From contig CM077820.1 of assembly GCA_039720395.1 (NCBI GenBank), forward strand, positions 49,771,425-49,835,424: DNA of 64,000 bases, read 5' to 3'. Position 1 is the stretch's first letter; every line of letters starts with the position of its first letter. The translations under genes and the position numbers were made by a program. Origin of the DNA: Liquidambar formosana. Its lineage: Eukaryota > Streptophyta > Magnoliopsida > Saxifragales > Altingiaceae. Shown piece by piece: positions 38,601-50,415 of the stretch. The notes under the pieces are model-generated. The model had not been told where the DNA came from, made no database searches, and was given only the letters and a program-made list of their open reading frames with translations.

Positions 38601-41600
38601 CTACTAAAAATGTAAGTTACTGCCGTTGCCGCTTGTGATCTGCTATTCCTGTTATTTTTGTGATATACTTGGTTTGTTCAATAGGCAAAAATGGCTTGTC
38701 ATTTTAGTATGATTGAAATGTGTTTTGTTCATTAAGTTTGACTTGCATAATATATATGTTGCAGGTTTTACATTCTGGCATTCCAGTTACGCTCATTCCA
38801 CTGGATGCTACAAATACTATTCCTGTAAATGAGAATTTCTACATGGCATTTGAACAGACACAGAACACATATGAGGCCCAATACTGCTTCCAATCTCTTA
38901 AGATGGCTCACGATACGTGGTTTGGCAATCAATTTCATAAGGCAAGTTCCTAAAATTGTTTTTAAAACTATTTTTCTCTGTATTCTATTACAAGTTTGCA
39001 ATTTGTCAATATTACCTTCAGTATTTCTCTAGAATATATATATTTTGGGAATTTAAACATGTTAATGATGAGATGACAGCATTTTTGCAGGACTATTTCA
39101 TGTGGGACTCTTTTATGGTTGGTGTAGCAATATCAATAATGCGTAATTCACACAATCATAATGGAGAAAATGAATTTGCTGTAATGGAATATATGGACAT
39201 CACTGTTGTTACTTCGAATAAACCTTACGGTATATCAGATGGCTCAAATCCATTCTTCAATGGCCATGGAAAGCCAAAGTTTATTCTACAGAAGAATGGG
39301 GTGCATAGTGGTCATGTTCAGACAGGAATGCGTGATCCGTTCTGCCTTGTGGAGAATGAGAAAGGGAGATGTGAGGTAGTTGGCTTTTATAGAGGATAAC
39401 AATAAACATATTACACCATTTAAAGACACCTACTTTTGTCCTATGGGTATCATTGGAAACAACTTCAAGGAAGAATTTCTTGTTAAAAGGTTATAATATA
39501 CTTGCATGTACATAGGTTTCTACATCATAATCCACCTTTGTAACTTCAAGAATTTTTAGTGTTGATTTGGTTTTTACTAGAAGCAGGTATGACTTGCTTA
39601 TGGGAAGAACTGAAAAAGGTCCATTTTGAACATTGAAATACAAGTTTTCTGTTAAGGATTTATTTGACAAATGTAAGGGCAAGATTTCAACAAATTTACA
39701 GGTTTTCAATTCTAGACCCAAGCCCAAAATATGATTACTGATTGAATTTTACGTGATGCTAACAGGATGGCTACACAAAGGAGGTAATGGGTTCAGAAGC
39801 AGTACGTGTCGCGGTGGCTACTGAAGCTAAACCAAATCAGGACATTGGCAGCTCCCTTGATAGAGAATTTTATAAAAGCTTCTTGGATGTGAGCTCTTCT
39901 CAGTGTTCTTCTCCACATAAAATGCAATTGATAATTTTTTATATGTTTAACTTGAAGGAGATGCTGTGAGAAAAAAATGATTTTTGCATTAAATGTACCA
40001 AAGTGAACAGAAAAATGAAAAAAAACTGGGATTTAATTTTGCAGCTAGACATGTAGCAGTAAATTGCTGCTACATTCATCTACGTCAAAGGAATTTGAGA
40101 CACAAGTATGACTCTAGTGATATTTGAACAATAAGTCTTGTAGATTGCCATGCAATCTTGAAAGTTGATTTATAGAATTTTGTTGGTTACTTTACACCAA
40201 AAAATGACGCCAATGATCTTATTGAATGCAGGTTATAAACCGACCTGAGCAAAGTGGGAGATTTAACATTAGTACGCAATTTCCTTACTACACAGAAGTT
40301 ATTTACAAACCAAATTTCAGAAGGAGAAGTTTGGGAAAACCAGTTGTTTTTGACATGGATATGAGTGCTGGGGACTTTTTGGCTCTTTTTTATCTTTTAA
40401 AATCACCTGTTGAACTGATTGACCTCAAGGTAGAGTAGTATTCCTTTATGTTGGTCTTGCTGGACTTGATGCTATGTATTTGAATATATAAATAGGTCAA
40501 TGAAGATGACAGCGTAAAAAATTATTTTCTTGCTCAGACTTACATAGCTAGTTATGTTAAAGGACTTTTTATCCTGCACTTAACTTTGAAATTAACCAAG
40601 TGATTACCCAATATAATACAGGGAATACTGGTAAGTTCGACTGGATGGGCAAATGCTGCAACGATTGATGTTGTATATGATGTACTGCATATGATGGGGC
40701 GTGATGACATTCCGGTCGGCCTTGGAGATGTATTTGCAATTGGCCAAGCTGAGCCAACTTTCTTAGCTATTGGAGATTGCCAGTATGTCAATGCAATCCC
40801 TCATGGTAGTGGTGGCTTATTGGACTCTGATACACTCTATGGGTTCTCTCGTCTTTTGCCTCGTAGTCCTAGAAGGTAGCGGTCTCACTCTCTACACTGA
40901 TGTCAGTTATACATGTGTATTTAAGATTTTTCTTCCATGTGATGCAAAAATGTTGAATTTGCAATGTTGGTAGTTTGTTTTTGGATTCTTGAAAAAGTTT
41001 AACGTTGGCCAATTTTTGGCAAGAGGTATAAGCCTTGATGTAGGTCATTTTTGTGGCAAGAGGGGTGGGCGTCAAGCTCTGATATTACATAACCGTAAAC
41101 TGTTATAACTTATAAGGTAACCAAATTTGAAGAAAATTGCTATCAATTGAAAGTTTGATCTGGCAGATGTATATATTTATGGATATGGGCTGATATACAT
41201 ACCTAATCTTTATATGTAGAATTAGATTCGAAGGCTAGAAATGCTTCAATTAGTCTAAGCGTTCTTCGATCATGTATTAGTATAATCACTAATGTAAAAG
41301 AGCCTCAAAGGAGTTCACAGGACACTGGGCGGACGTGTTAGCCTATTTTTGGATAATTGTGAATCATATGGTGAACTTCAAGTCACAGGGCATGTGTTTC
41401 ATAGTTTTATACATTTGCCTTGAGGAATTTGGACCTCTTAGACTAAGCATTAATGACTATTCTTGCATGCCTGATCCTGATTTAATATCCTAGGTTGCCT
41501 TTTACGAGGTTAAATAGTTGATTTTTTTCTGTCTAGTAAGCTGAATAAACCTACCCCATCCTCCATGGTGGGTTAGCACATTCTCAAAAAAATTAGAAAA

Positions 41601-44153
41601 GATAAAAAAGAAAAAAAAACTGAATAAACCTCAAATAGTCATTTACTATGGACCATTGGAGCTGAAATACCATAATTCTTTAGTCAGTATCAGAAATCTT
41701 GTACCTCATACTGGGAGAAAGAATATGGAGGGACTTGCACAGTAACTGTAATTGATGTACTCCACAAGAATAGGAAATCCGTGGTCACAATAATATTGAG
41801 CAACATTGCAAAGCTTCCAGTTGTGAGCATGGTTGCAGAACCATCTTCATTAGCACCACCACGTTTCAGTTTTTTGGGAGATTAATACAAGTCAATTTTG
41901 CTACTGACCTGGCTTACTCAAATGAAGATGCATACAAGTTCCTTGCAATCCTGTTGAGACCCTCAAACTGGTTTTGGTGCTTTTCGTCACACTCCAAATG
42001 CAATGTTAGTCAATTCTAATATAGAAATGAAACATCTCTGCTGGTGTAAGTAGTGGATTACTAATTATATTGATGTTGTCCACAACCCTCCCTCCAAATA
42101 AAAAATCTTTTTATCTGTTTTTGTGTATACTATGCAGACTGCACTCATGATAAATAAGCTATGTTTCAGGTACACGGCAGAGAACTCTGTAAAATTTGGA
42201 GCTCCTCGAGATACTGATCGCCCAGAACTTAGACAACCATTAGCATTAGATGTTTGGAAGTCCATCTTAGAATCACTGGATCCAGGATCTAAAATTTCTA
42301 TACTGACCAATGGACCCTTGACTAATTTAGCCCACATCATCCTTTCAGAGAACTCAAGCTCAGCGATTCGGGTATGTGTTGCTTACATGCAATTATGGAA
42401 GGTTAAGTAATATTGGAAAGGCCAGTTAAAAAAGTATTGTGTGGTGATGCAACTTGAGCCAATCCAAAATGAGAGGTAGGATCCAAAATGAGAGGAGCTA
42501 ACCTACCTAATCCAATCTCAGGTCACGATATCAGGCATAGTCTTGGTTGGAAAGCATTAGAACTGACCAAGGTCTGTTCAGTTCTGGGTTGATACCTTGG
42601 GTAAACCTACCCAACCTGGTCATTGCAGCCTTTTGGGTTGGGTTAATTGGTTCTATGCTAGGGTTAATTTGGCTCTTGGGTTCATAGAACCACACCCTGG
42701 TTTGGTTTTGCTTTGATGCCAACATTTCCAACCTGGACCAATTATTTTGTTCTTCTCAGTGGAAATTAGTTTATTTTTTCATTTTGAATCAATATTATGC
42801 CTATTGATCACTGATTGACTAATTAAAATTTGGAGAGAACTAAAACAAAGACCCATTATGTCTGCATAACATTTGATGCTACAATATCAAGATAGAAAAA
42901 AATTTAGAATATGAAATATGGAGGACATCATGCATTATCAGTAGCTATATTAACCACTGTTTGTTTTCCTGTTGCAGGATATTTATATTGTTGGGGGACA
43001 TGTTGGCCATGACAACGAGAAAGGAAATCTCTTCACTGTTCCGTCAAATGAATATGCAGAATTCAACATGTTCCTTGATCCTTTAGCTGCAGAGGTAGTT
43101 TTAAACTCAGAATTGAACATCACACTCATCCCACTAGGAATACAAAAGAGAATTAGCTCTTTCCATGAGCTTCTTGAAAGACTGCAGGTTGCGGATAAGA
43201 CTCCTGAAGCTTCGTTTGCTAGGCGTCTTATTTCCAGGCTATGGAGCTTACAACAGAAACATTATAAATATCATCACATGGTAAAGTTTTTATACATTCA
43301 AGAATCTCTGTGAAGGGATGTTATGCATCCATTCTGTTAAATTGTTCCTTTGAATTATGGTTTGTTTAGGATTTCAGGTGATAATTACCAACTGACCAGG
43401 GGAAAAAAATTAAACCGAGATCTGGAAATTTGAGAATTTTTTCAAGTAACACATAATTACCAAACCTGTTCCAAAAATGCCAAATTCTAGGTGACTTGAC
43501 CCTTAAGATAACATCTTCCACTGGAATAACAATAAATTGTTCACATGCTGGGGTTCACTAAGGAGAATCGGAAGATTTCAATGACAAAAACTTGACCTGC
43601 TTTTTGAATTCAACAACTTGTTCTACTAGATGTCTGCCCAAAAAATAGTTCTATAGTATGGATGTTAAAGGTCATCATCCTTAGAGGTCAAAACTCAGGG
43701 AACATTATTCCTAAATTGAATTTGAATGTTCAAGGTCTAGAGTCTAGACTGCTTATCATGCATACTCATGCTACTTGGGTATAAGTTTTTGTTTTGCAGG
43801 AGCTTGGTCTAATACTTCAATCCCATTCTGTCACTTTACAGGATATGTTCTTGGGAGAAGTCCTTGGTGCAGTGATCTTGGTCGGCAACCATCCTTATTT
43901 GAACCAGACTTTTCAATTCAAGCCTCTCAAGATCTCGGCTAATGGTGAAATATCAAAAGATGGACAGATTATTATTGATGAAAAACAAGGAAGATTAGTA
44001 AGAGTATTGGAAAGTTTGAATCCTATTGCATTTTACGACTGTTTTGCAAATGTATTAAGCGATAAAAGGCAGTCTGCTGTGATAGGAAGCTTCGATGAGC
44101 AAAAAAGATTATGGAGGACACTTCCAAATAGGACTGCCAGTGATCATTGGTGA
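34480..44153 (+). CDS. NSH3: NSH3-type double-domain nucleoside hydrolase (secreted), 12 exons
   Basis: Exons: 34480-34647, 35420-35599, 36086-36196, 37813-38127, 38765-38941, 39091-39375, 39766-39888, 40232-40429, 40622-40875, 42170-42371, 42978-43280, 43842-44153 (stop). All introns are phase 0 except the one after 40875 (phase 2). The product is 875 aa. Residues 1-23 form a signal peptide, then two nucleoside-hydrolase domains follow. Domain 1 has DTDVDTDD at 31-38, the calcium/ribose-binding motif of inosine-uridine hydrolases. Domain 2 has DMDMSAGDF at 494, where two of those Asp are Ser and Gly. The layout and sequence match Arabidopsis NSH3 (At5g18860), an apoplastic enzyme cleaving inosine and adenosine to base plus ribose. 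Intron 5 begins GCAAGT (a GC-AG intron). A second acceptor at 43800 would add 14 in-frame residues. Confidence 0.93.
35612..35638. repeat. (GA)n microsatellite in NSH3 intron 2
   Basis: A run of GAGAGA directly downstream of the exon 2 donor region. Confidence 0.85.
37490..37622 (+). mobile_element. SINE-like tRNA-derived element in NSH3 intron 3
   Basis: A-box-like GAGACTGAGTGGTACC and B-box-like GGTTCGAGTCCC are followed by an A-rich tail and then a G-run (37623-37638). The spacing is longer than in a tRNA and no acceptor stem forms. Confidence 0.45.
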
Positions 44154-45327
44154 TTTTTTTCTCCATTGACATGTAACGATCTTCATTTGAACTGGCAATG
44201 TGTGAGCAGCAGTTCATTTGTTACATATTTAAGCTTAACATTATACAAGAAGAAAGGAAAAGCTTTAAAATTGAATAAGTTATTTCCTCCTCTCCTCTCT
44301 TCTTGTTCTTCCCTTGCTGAACTAAATGCTTTCAATCCAGTGATATCACCATCATCTAACATTAGCTTTTCTATAAACTACCTTAACAACTCCGGTGGGA
44401 CAAAAATGCTAGATGTTGAATCAATTAGGATGATGATTTAGGCCTGTTAATGGATTATGTCATGGTCTGAATTTGATTCATTTAGTTGGATTCCAATAAA
44501 ATTGCAGGTTAATGCCAAATAAAGATAACATGTGAGGGGCTCTCTCAATCTGCCTCAGTGTTTGGTCTGAAGTTCTAGGATCTATTGTTGACCCCCGCAT
44601 GTTTTAGATCTAACTCAAGTCAAACAATGCATTGAAATCAGAACGAAGATTAAAATTTTTTGAATTCAGATTCTTTATGTCATCCAAATAATTGAATTAT
44701 GATTTCAACTCAATTCTCATTCTTTCAGCTCAATTCCAATTTTGGCAGAATTGTTATGGGAATTGCAATTCACTCCAATAAGTAATATTTTGTCCTGTGT
44801 AACATTGGTTTCTAATTTATAAAGGTGGGCTGGTTTCTCCCCTATTTTTTCTTGGGCTACATAAATTTTATGAATCTATAAATTTAGGTTCGATTTTTGT
44901 GAGTTGCAAAATTTCCAAAATTTTCTGCTGGAGCTTTCCCTGCTTTTTCAGGAAACAATGGGCAACATATTTTCGTCTGAAAATTTTCTTGAAGTCAATT
45001 TGGTCCCCCATACTAAACCCAAAATCATCTGACAGATTATGACAGGCTGGAAAATTGTTGAACCATATATATCATGACCTAACATGAACAATGCACAACT
45101 AGCCATGAACTGCAGATGAATCTGATCTCCATGAATTAAAATACCTGATAATTTTTAAAATGTACAATACATCTAATGGTGGAGCCTGCCAAGTTGCAAT
45201 CTCCTAGTGCAGAATATGCCTAGGATTTTTAAATTAGGTCTTACCGCAGTCCTTTTCTTTTCCAAACTACCCCAGCATTGTTAACCATTTTTCATATATC
45301 CTTAACAGCTCTGGCATCATTAATTCT
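44154..45327. other. NSH3 3' UTR and intergenic region
   Basis: Likely 3' UTR at the start; otherwise no gene recognised. Confidence 0.5.
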
Positions 45328-45425
45328 TGAGTTTTCCTCTTTTTTTTTTTTCCGTTTTTTTTTTTTTTTGAGGACGATGGTAAGAATTGAACCCATAACC
45401 CCAACCCTTTCATCTGTCGATTATT
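45328..45425 (-). mobile_element. SINE-like fragment with poly-T (poly-A on minus)
   Basis: T-runs at 45339-45369 precede GAATTGAACCCATAACCCC, which on the minus strand reads as a B-box-like GGTTCAATTC ahead of an A-rich tail. Confidence 0.35.
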
Positions 45426-45429
45426 CCTT

Positions 45430-46393
45430 TGAGTTCAATCATGTAAAATAGGGGGTGAATTAAACATGCAAGGGTTTATGTTACTACTACCTGTTGGGTC
45501 CAAAACGGTTCAAATGATCTAAAGACATCATTACCTCATATATTATGAACTAAAAATCTATTGATAACCAGATGGGATTGAGTTGGTTGATGGGTTGGGT
45601 TGAAAATTGCCACCTAGAATAAATGCAACCATCAATTATTATAATTTTAATGTTTATCTATCTTGACGTCTCTCCAAAAAACCAAAAAACAAAAAAAGAA
45701 AAAAGAGGGAAAGGGGTGTAAATGGCAAGACAGAATATATAATTATTCTATAGTTAGTGAATTAGTACGATGAATACAGGCATTCATATGGGGTGTTATA
45801 TACATTGCCCCATGCTTTACCATCCGAGCTAGATCGTAACTTCAAAATCATTGGTATTAGTGATTGGATCTCTTAGAAGTTATAAACAAAGATAGAACAA
45901 AAAGAAAAACTACTTTGCCAGTATAAATCATGTCTGTTGGCCTAACTTGCACATTACCAGCAGACCAGCAGACATCACACCCTGACCGATGATAGTTGAC
46001 CTTACAAAAACTCATCAGTTCAATGAATGCTAATTGAAATCATGGGATGGTGATATTAAAAATTGCCGACTTCCCCAAATCATCTCAATAAAGTAAGGTT
46101 TCTTCCTCATTTTTCAATAACAAAAGTACTTTGGCAACAGCCTGTGCTTCCCAAAAAAATTGCTAACAAGATGATGGCCCAATGGTCGGTTGCTCGATGG
46201 AAAATCCCCATATAAGACACGTGGCTCGCAATTTCGTTGACCACAATATGTCATGGCCATAAAATCAGACCGTCCAAAATATTCAAAATTAGTGCTAAAC
46301 TTGTGGACGGCTACAAAAAATTTGCAGATATTGTTGTTTAACAAAAATAAGTTGTTTATAACATGGCTTTTATGTGTAAAACACGCTCAACTA
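45430..46393. other. Intergenic region, nothing recognised
   Basis: AT-rich. The minus-strand ORF at 46114-46344 has no recognised similarity. Confidence 0.5.
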
Positions 46394-46395
46394 AC

Positions 46396-46480
46396 GGGGT
46401 TGGTTTAGTTGGTAAGGATCGAATTCTTTGCTTGTAAAGCTTAGGTTCGACTTCCGCTGCCAACAATCCAAAAAAATGTG
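46396..46480 (+). mobile_element. SINE-like tRNA-derived head
   Basis: GGTTGGTTTAGTTGGTAAGG (A-box region) and TAGGTTCGACTTCC (B-box region) are about 40 bp apart. The sequence does not close as a tRNA and no long body is seen. Confidence 0.4.
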
Positions 46481-47532
46481 TATAGCGCGCTCTCCATCAT
46501 TGGTTTGATCTGGTTTTGAGAACACTTCCTTGGAGTGGTCATAGTCTCATAGAAGGATTATCAACTGCGACAACCACATCTCACCTCTTTTTTCTTTTTT
46601 TAATATTATTGTTTTTTATAAGTATTTTTGTTACTATTATTTAGAATAGAAAACAAAAATTATACTACATTAAAATCTTAAAATTTAGGGAGGTACATTT
46701 GCATCGCAAACAATGCAACCCCAACCAAAGTCTCATAGCTACCACCCTGACTTCTTACCCTGTGCATTACTCCACTCCACTGTTATAATGTGACATGGAG
46801 CATACTTGTTTTGTTATATGGGTTTCCTCCAATTCAGCTATGCACATGCCCCAGGTCCAGTTTCCATAACAAAATGACAACCAAGAACCAACTCAACCAA
46901 AATTCTCTGTTATGTGGCCATTGAGTTGACTTTTGAACCATCTAAAAGGGTGAAATTCTCAAATATATGTACCATATAATCAAATGAAGAAGTTTATTGA
47001 GATTTTGTGAGTTATAAATGAGTGGTGGCTGTAGGTTAATAATATCGGAGCCAATGAAGGAAGAGGATAAAAAATTCCAGAGCACAAACCAAAATTGAGA
47101 TGTGGAGTAGGTTGTTGCCTTTGAGCAATACCTCGCTTTATTGAATAATAGCAGTGCCCAACCAGTTTGCTGCCCCAAGATTACAAGCCCAGTTTATACA
47201 GTGTTTCTGCATGATAGGCTTCTCGGAACTCAATAGTTTATATGTCATCCATGAAGTCTAAGATGAATAGAAGGAGCAAAGTGAAAATAAAATGAAGAAA
47301 CTGCAATGGTGATAAAAAGGCAAAAGGGTTTATTCACATTCTCCATCATTGCTCATACATTGGACATGATACAAGCTCAAGCTCAAAAGTTTCCAGAACC
47401 CCTTTTAGTAAAACTTCAATTCTCAACTACCCAAAACAAAACAAGAAACAAAAGGAAAACACTTCTCTACACATTCATAACCCCATTTTGCTCTCTTGTT
47501 TTTGTCTGTGCAGGTAAAACCTTTATTGCCTC
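46481..47532. other. Intergenic region downstream of the AHP gene
   Basis: No gene recognised; the right part may be the AHP 3' UTR. Confidence 0.5.
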
Positions 47533-49567
47533 TCACTGGGTAGGAATCGACCCACGAGCGGCCAAAAGCTTTTGCTCCAGCTGAAATCAAACAAGTCTAA
47601 GGCTTTCAGACAAAGAAGCTAAAAGGCTTGTTCCCTTGGAAACTGAAATTTCAACAGGAGCTTCTTTTACTCACCTTGAACAGAGTTTCAAGCTTGTTTT
47701 TCACGAGAGAATACTCATGCCTTACTTGTTGCAGACATTGTAGGCACCTGCAACAATGAAAACCTACAATCTTATAACAGGTCTAGGTTCAAGTGGCTGT
47801 TGTAATATTTGAAGTTTTCCTTTCTTTTCATTGTACTTCTCCGCAATCAAACAGGGCATAAGAAGTTTTTGAGCAGCAAAAATTATGTGTAATAGGATTA
47901 TGAAGACTCACCCTTCCACATTTTGTGCCTCGCAAAAGTTGCGGAATACAATGCAGACATTTTGAACTCTCTGTGCGCCTATGCTGTTATGTCAAGAAAG
48001 CCATTTACCAGTCAAATACTAATTGAAGAAACATGAACAAGGAACAATTTTTCTTATACCCTAGGCTCTATCTGTTCCACAGGAAAATAAGATGGACGAT
48101 TGGACGTATGTTTCTTTATGATAATGGTGAAGTGACAGCAACAAGGCTGCTTACAAATAAAGACAACCATATTAATTTACAGGTTTCTCTTCATGTTTTC
48201 ACATTAGAACCAACTTTGATCTAATTTGCTGAAGAAAAAAATCATTCTAAGGATTGCAAATTCAACAACAATAAAATCTCTTTATAATATCAAAGAAAAA
48301 TCATTATGAGTGCAAAATAAACCCTTCAAACGTGAACATTGGCTGGGAAATGATAAGCATTGTCACAAACAAAGTCTTACCATCTTTTTTTTTTTTTTTT
48401 TTTTGGGTTTTCTTCCGAAGTGTACTTTAGATCTGGATTAGCCGATTAGTTGCTTATATCTTTGAGATTGAATCTGAGTTTCAGAAAATTTTAAAGTCAA
48501 TTTTAGTAGTTAGATTGAGAGTGATTGGTTCCATCAATAATCAATAAGGGGTCTTAGACAAAGATCAGTGAATCAGACGAGGTGGACTTAGGGGGGTCTA
48601 GTCAAGAAAAATAATTTAAAGGCTAAGGATTGAAATGTTACTATGAAAAATCAACTCTGGGAAAAGAAAGATAAGTTTACAATCCTGAATTTGTAGTTCA
48701 GACACTTGCGATGCTGATACATGTAGACCACTCTTCCAGCTGGACAGAGGTGGCGGAAACTGAAAAGTGGAAACAAACTTTACCCAATGTCTAAAAAAAA
48801 TTTCCTTTAGGTTGACGCAGATGGAGAAAAAGATTCTCTGTGAAACAAGTTTTAGCTACCATCATCCAGACCCAAGAAGAGGTAACTAACTGAAATATGA
48901 ATTACTTGATAACTTATTGGAACAAACAGAGCCTAAGCAAGAAATAAAGAAAACATTCAAATACCTGGAGCTGCTACCCTTCAACTGGTGAACATGGGAA
49001 TCCACCCTTCTGAAATCAAGACTCTGTTGATCTCTGTCCAACAGAATAACATTATAATTAGCCTACATTTAGACATTGAAAATTTTCCAAGAAAAACATA
49101 TACCCAGAATACAAATCTATGAAAAATTTACATACAACTAAACAGAAAAAAGAAAAAGAAAGAAGATGAGAGCTTAAATCCTCACAGAGCTCTGTCCAAT
49201 TCGTTTAGAAGCCTTTCAGAGTCTTCAAAGAAGAGAGACACCACTTCAACCACAAAATCTGGGTTGCTCTCATCTTGCAGTTGCTGAAGTTGTGTATACT
49301 GATCATTTAGATACCCCTTCTCAGAGACAACAACTCATTATCAGAAGCCAACCAAACAAGCCGTGTGTGTGTGTGTGTGTGGAGAGGGAGAGAGAGAGAG
49401 AGAGAGAGAGCACAAAATAGAAGCAAAAATCAGAAAATCCCATCTGGGGTTTTCTTCTTCTTCTTCTCCTCTTTAATGTGTATTGTTGAGCTTTGTATAC
49501 TGACCTCATTAAACAGTGAGGTTGTGTAGTCAACCAATTGACCCTGCAACTGAGTCACACTATCCAT
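47533..49567 (-). CDS. AHP1: Histidine-containing phosphotransfer protein (AHP1-like)
   Basis: Six exons on the minus strand: 49567-49505, 49316-49186, 49033-48965, 47983-47912, 47747-47675, 47580-47533 (stop). The junction phases are 0, 2, 2, 2, 0 and total 456 nt, giving 151 aa. The protein begins [19 protein letters not shown], has [11 protein letters not shown], and carries the phospho-accepting His in [15 protein letters not shown] (about residues 80-94). It then has [24 protein letters not shown], the four-helix-bundle end of the HPt fold. HPt proteins relay phosphate from cytokinin receptor kinases in the ER membrane to nuclear response regulators. The His is intact, so it is not a pseudo-HPt (AHP6-type). 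Assignment to the AHP1 branch is by resemblance of the N-terminus and C-terminus; other branches are possible. Intron 3 is nearly 1 kb. Confidence 0.95.
49363..49409. repeat. (GT)n-(GA)n compound microsatellite in AHP intron 1
   Basis: GTGTGT followed by GAGAGA, upstream of the exon 2 acceptor of the minus-strand gene; on that strand it forms a CT-rich then CA-rich stretch. Confidence 0.85.
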
Positions 49568-50363
49568 TGTAGCTATCTCAAACTTCTTCCTTCAATCCCA
49601 AGATCTTATAGATTCATGTCACAAAATGTGAGTGTAATCTGTTTTCTTGTACAAGCTCAAAACCCAGAAAGAGATTTGGAGAATTTAATGGTCTAAGGAG
49701 GAAAAAGAAGAAACCCAAAGACTCCTTGCTTTAGGAGTAGACTCAGTATATATATAAAATATAAAGTCACTCTTTCTCACTTCTCTGGATTTGTGGTGTT
49801 GTTTCTTTTCTTCTTCTCTCTGAACCCATTTATATGCAAGTTAAACCTTGAAATTAAAAGCATCACAAGATCCAAAATTTGATCCCATGTACCATTCACC
49901 TTCCCATCTTTTCCTTTCAGTAATTATTGCTTCCCCCCCCCCCCCCCCCCCTTCTTTTTCTCTCTCTCTCTCTCTCTCATATTTATGTTTATAAACAATA
50001 TTTTAGAAATTTCTCTTCCTATTTTTTTTTTTTTATAATCTTTTTTTTCCCCCTTGCTAGTATTTTATCCTCCATGAGTAGATAACATCCAATTATTTTG
50101 ATCCTTTCACATAAAGATGGTCAAACACTAATGCAGGTGAGCGATCCATTCCTCTTCTTACGATCTCTCTAATTTTTAAGCTATTTCGAAAATGTAATTC
50201 AAGACATGGATCATATCGTTATATTTGTCTAGTTTAATTTGTCTTACTAATATAAATTTAGTTAGAAATATGGTTACCGTTGATAGAGTATTCTAGTAGA
50301 TCATTATAGGAGAACATCAAACTTTCAATGACAAATGTCATCAAACCACGGAACATGTTAAAC

Positions 50364-50415
<52 letters not shown>

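Noticed and set aside
48686..48768. Exon-like stretch in AHP intron 3 with an AG before it
   Set aside because: No frame encodes HPt sequence. The AHP reading goes directly from KGSSSS to IGAQRV, using 48965 and 47983.
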